From NCBI GenBank assembly GCA_039545355.1, contig BCJJ01000008.1, positions 248,001 to 312,000 on the forward strand: a DNA stretch of 64,000 nt. Reading direction: 5' to 3'. Every line of letters starts with the position of its first letter. The stretch's first letter is position 1. Shown here piece by piece: positions 63,235 to 64,000 of this stretch. Origin of the DNA: Trichosporon coremiiforme (Eukaryota > Basidiomycota > Tremellomycetes > Trichosporonales > Trichosporonaceae). The notes under the pieces are model-generated. The model was given only the letters and a program-made list of their open reading frames with translations, was not told where the DNA came from and searched no databases. The position numbers and the translations under genes are program-made.

Positions 63235-64000
63235 ATGCGCGCTGAGACGCCCCCGACTTCCTCAGCGGCCCCTGCGATGACTGTGACCTCCAGCAGCAGT
63301 GGGTCAACGCAGGAACATGAAGTCCGTGTTCACGGTCTCGGCATCACGGACCAAGATGCCCATCGACGCTCTCGTTGGAGCATGACTGAAGCTGAGTCTG
63401 GAACTTCATCATCTCTCTACAATCTCGCGTCACCAGCAGGACGAAGAAGTATGCCGGAGAACATCAACGGCGACGACGGTATCCGGTCTCGGCATCAGAG
63501 CGGCGTCGACCACCATGACCACCCCCCTCTCCCTCCCCTCGACCCCAGCGACGCCCTGACCCACCAGCTCGCGCCTGGAAGTGCTGTGAGTTGACTCAGA
63601 ATGACACTGAAGCTGAATCTGACGTATCTGACACTACAGCTCCCCTCCCCGCAGCCTATGACGCCGTCATCACCACCTGACTATGTTGTCGCAGTCGTTG
63701 GATACGAGAACGTGGGCAAGTCGACCGTGATCCGCAGAGCCGTCAAGACATGGGGAGGATCACCCGTCACGACGTCTTACACACCGGACGGCTACAAGAG
63801 TGGGTTTCCCCATACCGTTCTATCCTGACGCACAGTCACATCGACCATCTCTCATCTGAAGGCGGGCGGCCGCCTAATGCGTGACAGCAAGGTCGAGTTC
63901 GTGGAAATCAATATTCGCGCCCTGGACAAATCCGGCATTGGGGAGGTCTTCCCTCCTGGAATGTCACCGGTGTCAGGCTTGATCTTGTGCTACGATGCCC
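63235..64000 (+). CDS. Ras-like P-loop GTPase domain protein, 5' part (cut by window edge)
   Basis: Exons 63235-63585, 63640-63799 and 63836 to beyond 64000 are in frame. Residues 1 to about 125 are Ser/Thr/Pro/His-rich and disordered (MRAETPPTSSAAPAMTVTSS). Then a P-loop domain begins: YVVAVVGYENVGKSTVIRRA contains the G1 motif G-x4-G-K-S. It is followed by a switch-like segment TSYTPDGYKITSTISHLK, a strand KVEFVEINIRALD and GLILCYDA, resembling the WDT/ILVYDV strands of Ras-type folds. The DxxG motif is not obvious, so the G3 motif may be atypical. The window ends before G4/G5. In basidiomycetes such a domain can precede a RasGEF, but that is only a possibility here. Confidence 0.75.

Noticed and set aside
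1..64000. CRISPR arrays, insertion sequences, rRNA genes, transposons
   Set aside because: No regularly spaced repeats, terminal inverted repeats with transposase, or conserved rRNA segments were seen; the sequence is nuclear fungal DNA.

Overview
The window is nuclear DNA from a GC-rich fungus, most likely a basidiomycete yeast of the Tremellomycetes; a Trichosporonales-type genome is my inference. The main evidence is gene structure. Almost every gene is split by very short introns, mostly 34-65 nt, with GTGAGT/GTAAGT donors, a CTGAC/CTAAC branch motif a few bases before the acceptor, and usually CAG at the 3' end. Gene content is eukaryotic throughout (Elongator, APC/C, EMC, eIF2B, mitochondrial ribosome, Rad5, USP5/UBP14). 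I see no prokaryotic or viral genes, no insertion sequence and no CRISPR array.

Layout, left to right: uracil phosphoribosyltransferase (-, runs off the left edge); PITH-domain protein (-); small Tom6-like membrane protein (+); annexin with a YGAPPP-rich head (-); a 2-kb gene-poor stretch; small mitochondrial protein (+); large RING-H2 protein (-); mitoribosomal mL45/Mba1-like protein (+); eIF2B delta (+) tail-to-tail with the CLN3/BTN1 battenin homologue (-); NmrA-like protein (-) head-to-head with USP5/UBP14 (+); APC10/DOC1 (-); OPT/YSL-type transporter (+); EMC3 (-); ELP1 (+); small unknown protein (+); MCT-type MFS transporter (+); THEM6-type thioesterase (-); farnesyltransferase beta RAM1 (+); unknown protein with GAIGTRP repeats (-); a 2.4-kb gene-poor stretch; GILT-type thiol reductase (-); unknown 342-aa protein (+); mitochondrial Met-tRNA formyltransferase (-); PA-TM-RING ubiquitin ligase (+); secreted S1/P1 nuclease (+); RAD5 (-); LDAH-type lipid-droplet hydrolase (+); small protein with two near-identical 29-aa repeats (+); a 3-kb stretch with a long pyrimidine-rich leader; and the start of a Ras-like P-loop GTPase (+) cut by the right edge.

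These are mostly housekeeping genes and do not form one pathway or operon. Several neighbours are packed tail-to-tail with 33-111 bp between stop codons, so their 3' UTRs probably overlap. Three proteins belong to the ubiquitin system besides RAD5 (RING-H2 protein, PA-TM-RING, USP5), plus the APC/C subunit. Three gene products are predicted mitochondrial (mL45, FMT, the 105-aa protein), plus the Tom6-like candidate.

I did not find a convincing new multi-gene system. The most unusual items are the duplicated 29-aa repeat protein, the P-loop GTPase domain behind a long disordered head, perfect inverted repeats in gene-poor DNA (one with forkhead-type arms), a promoter dense in CRE/E-box/GATA motifs between NmrA and USP5, and a tRNA-like element with a B box but no clear anticodon arm. 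Exon boundaries were placed by eye from splice signals and frame continuity and are not transcript-verified.
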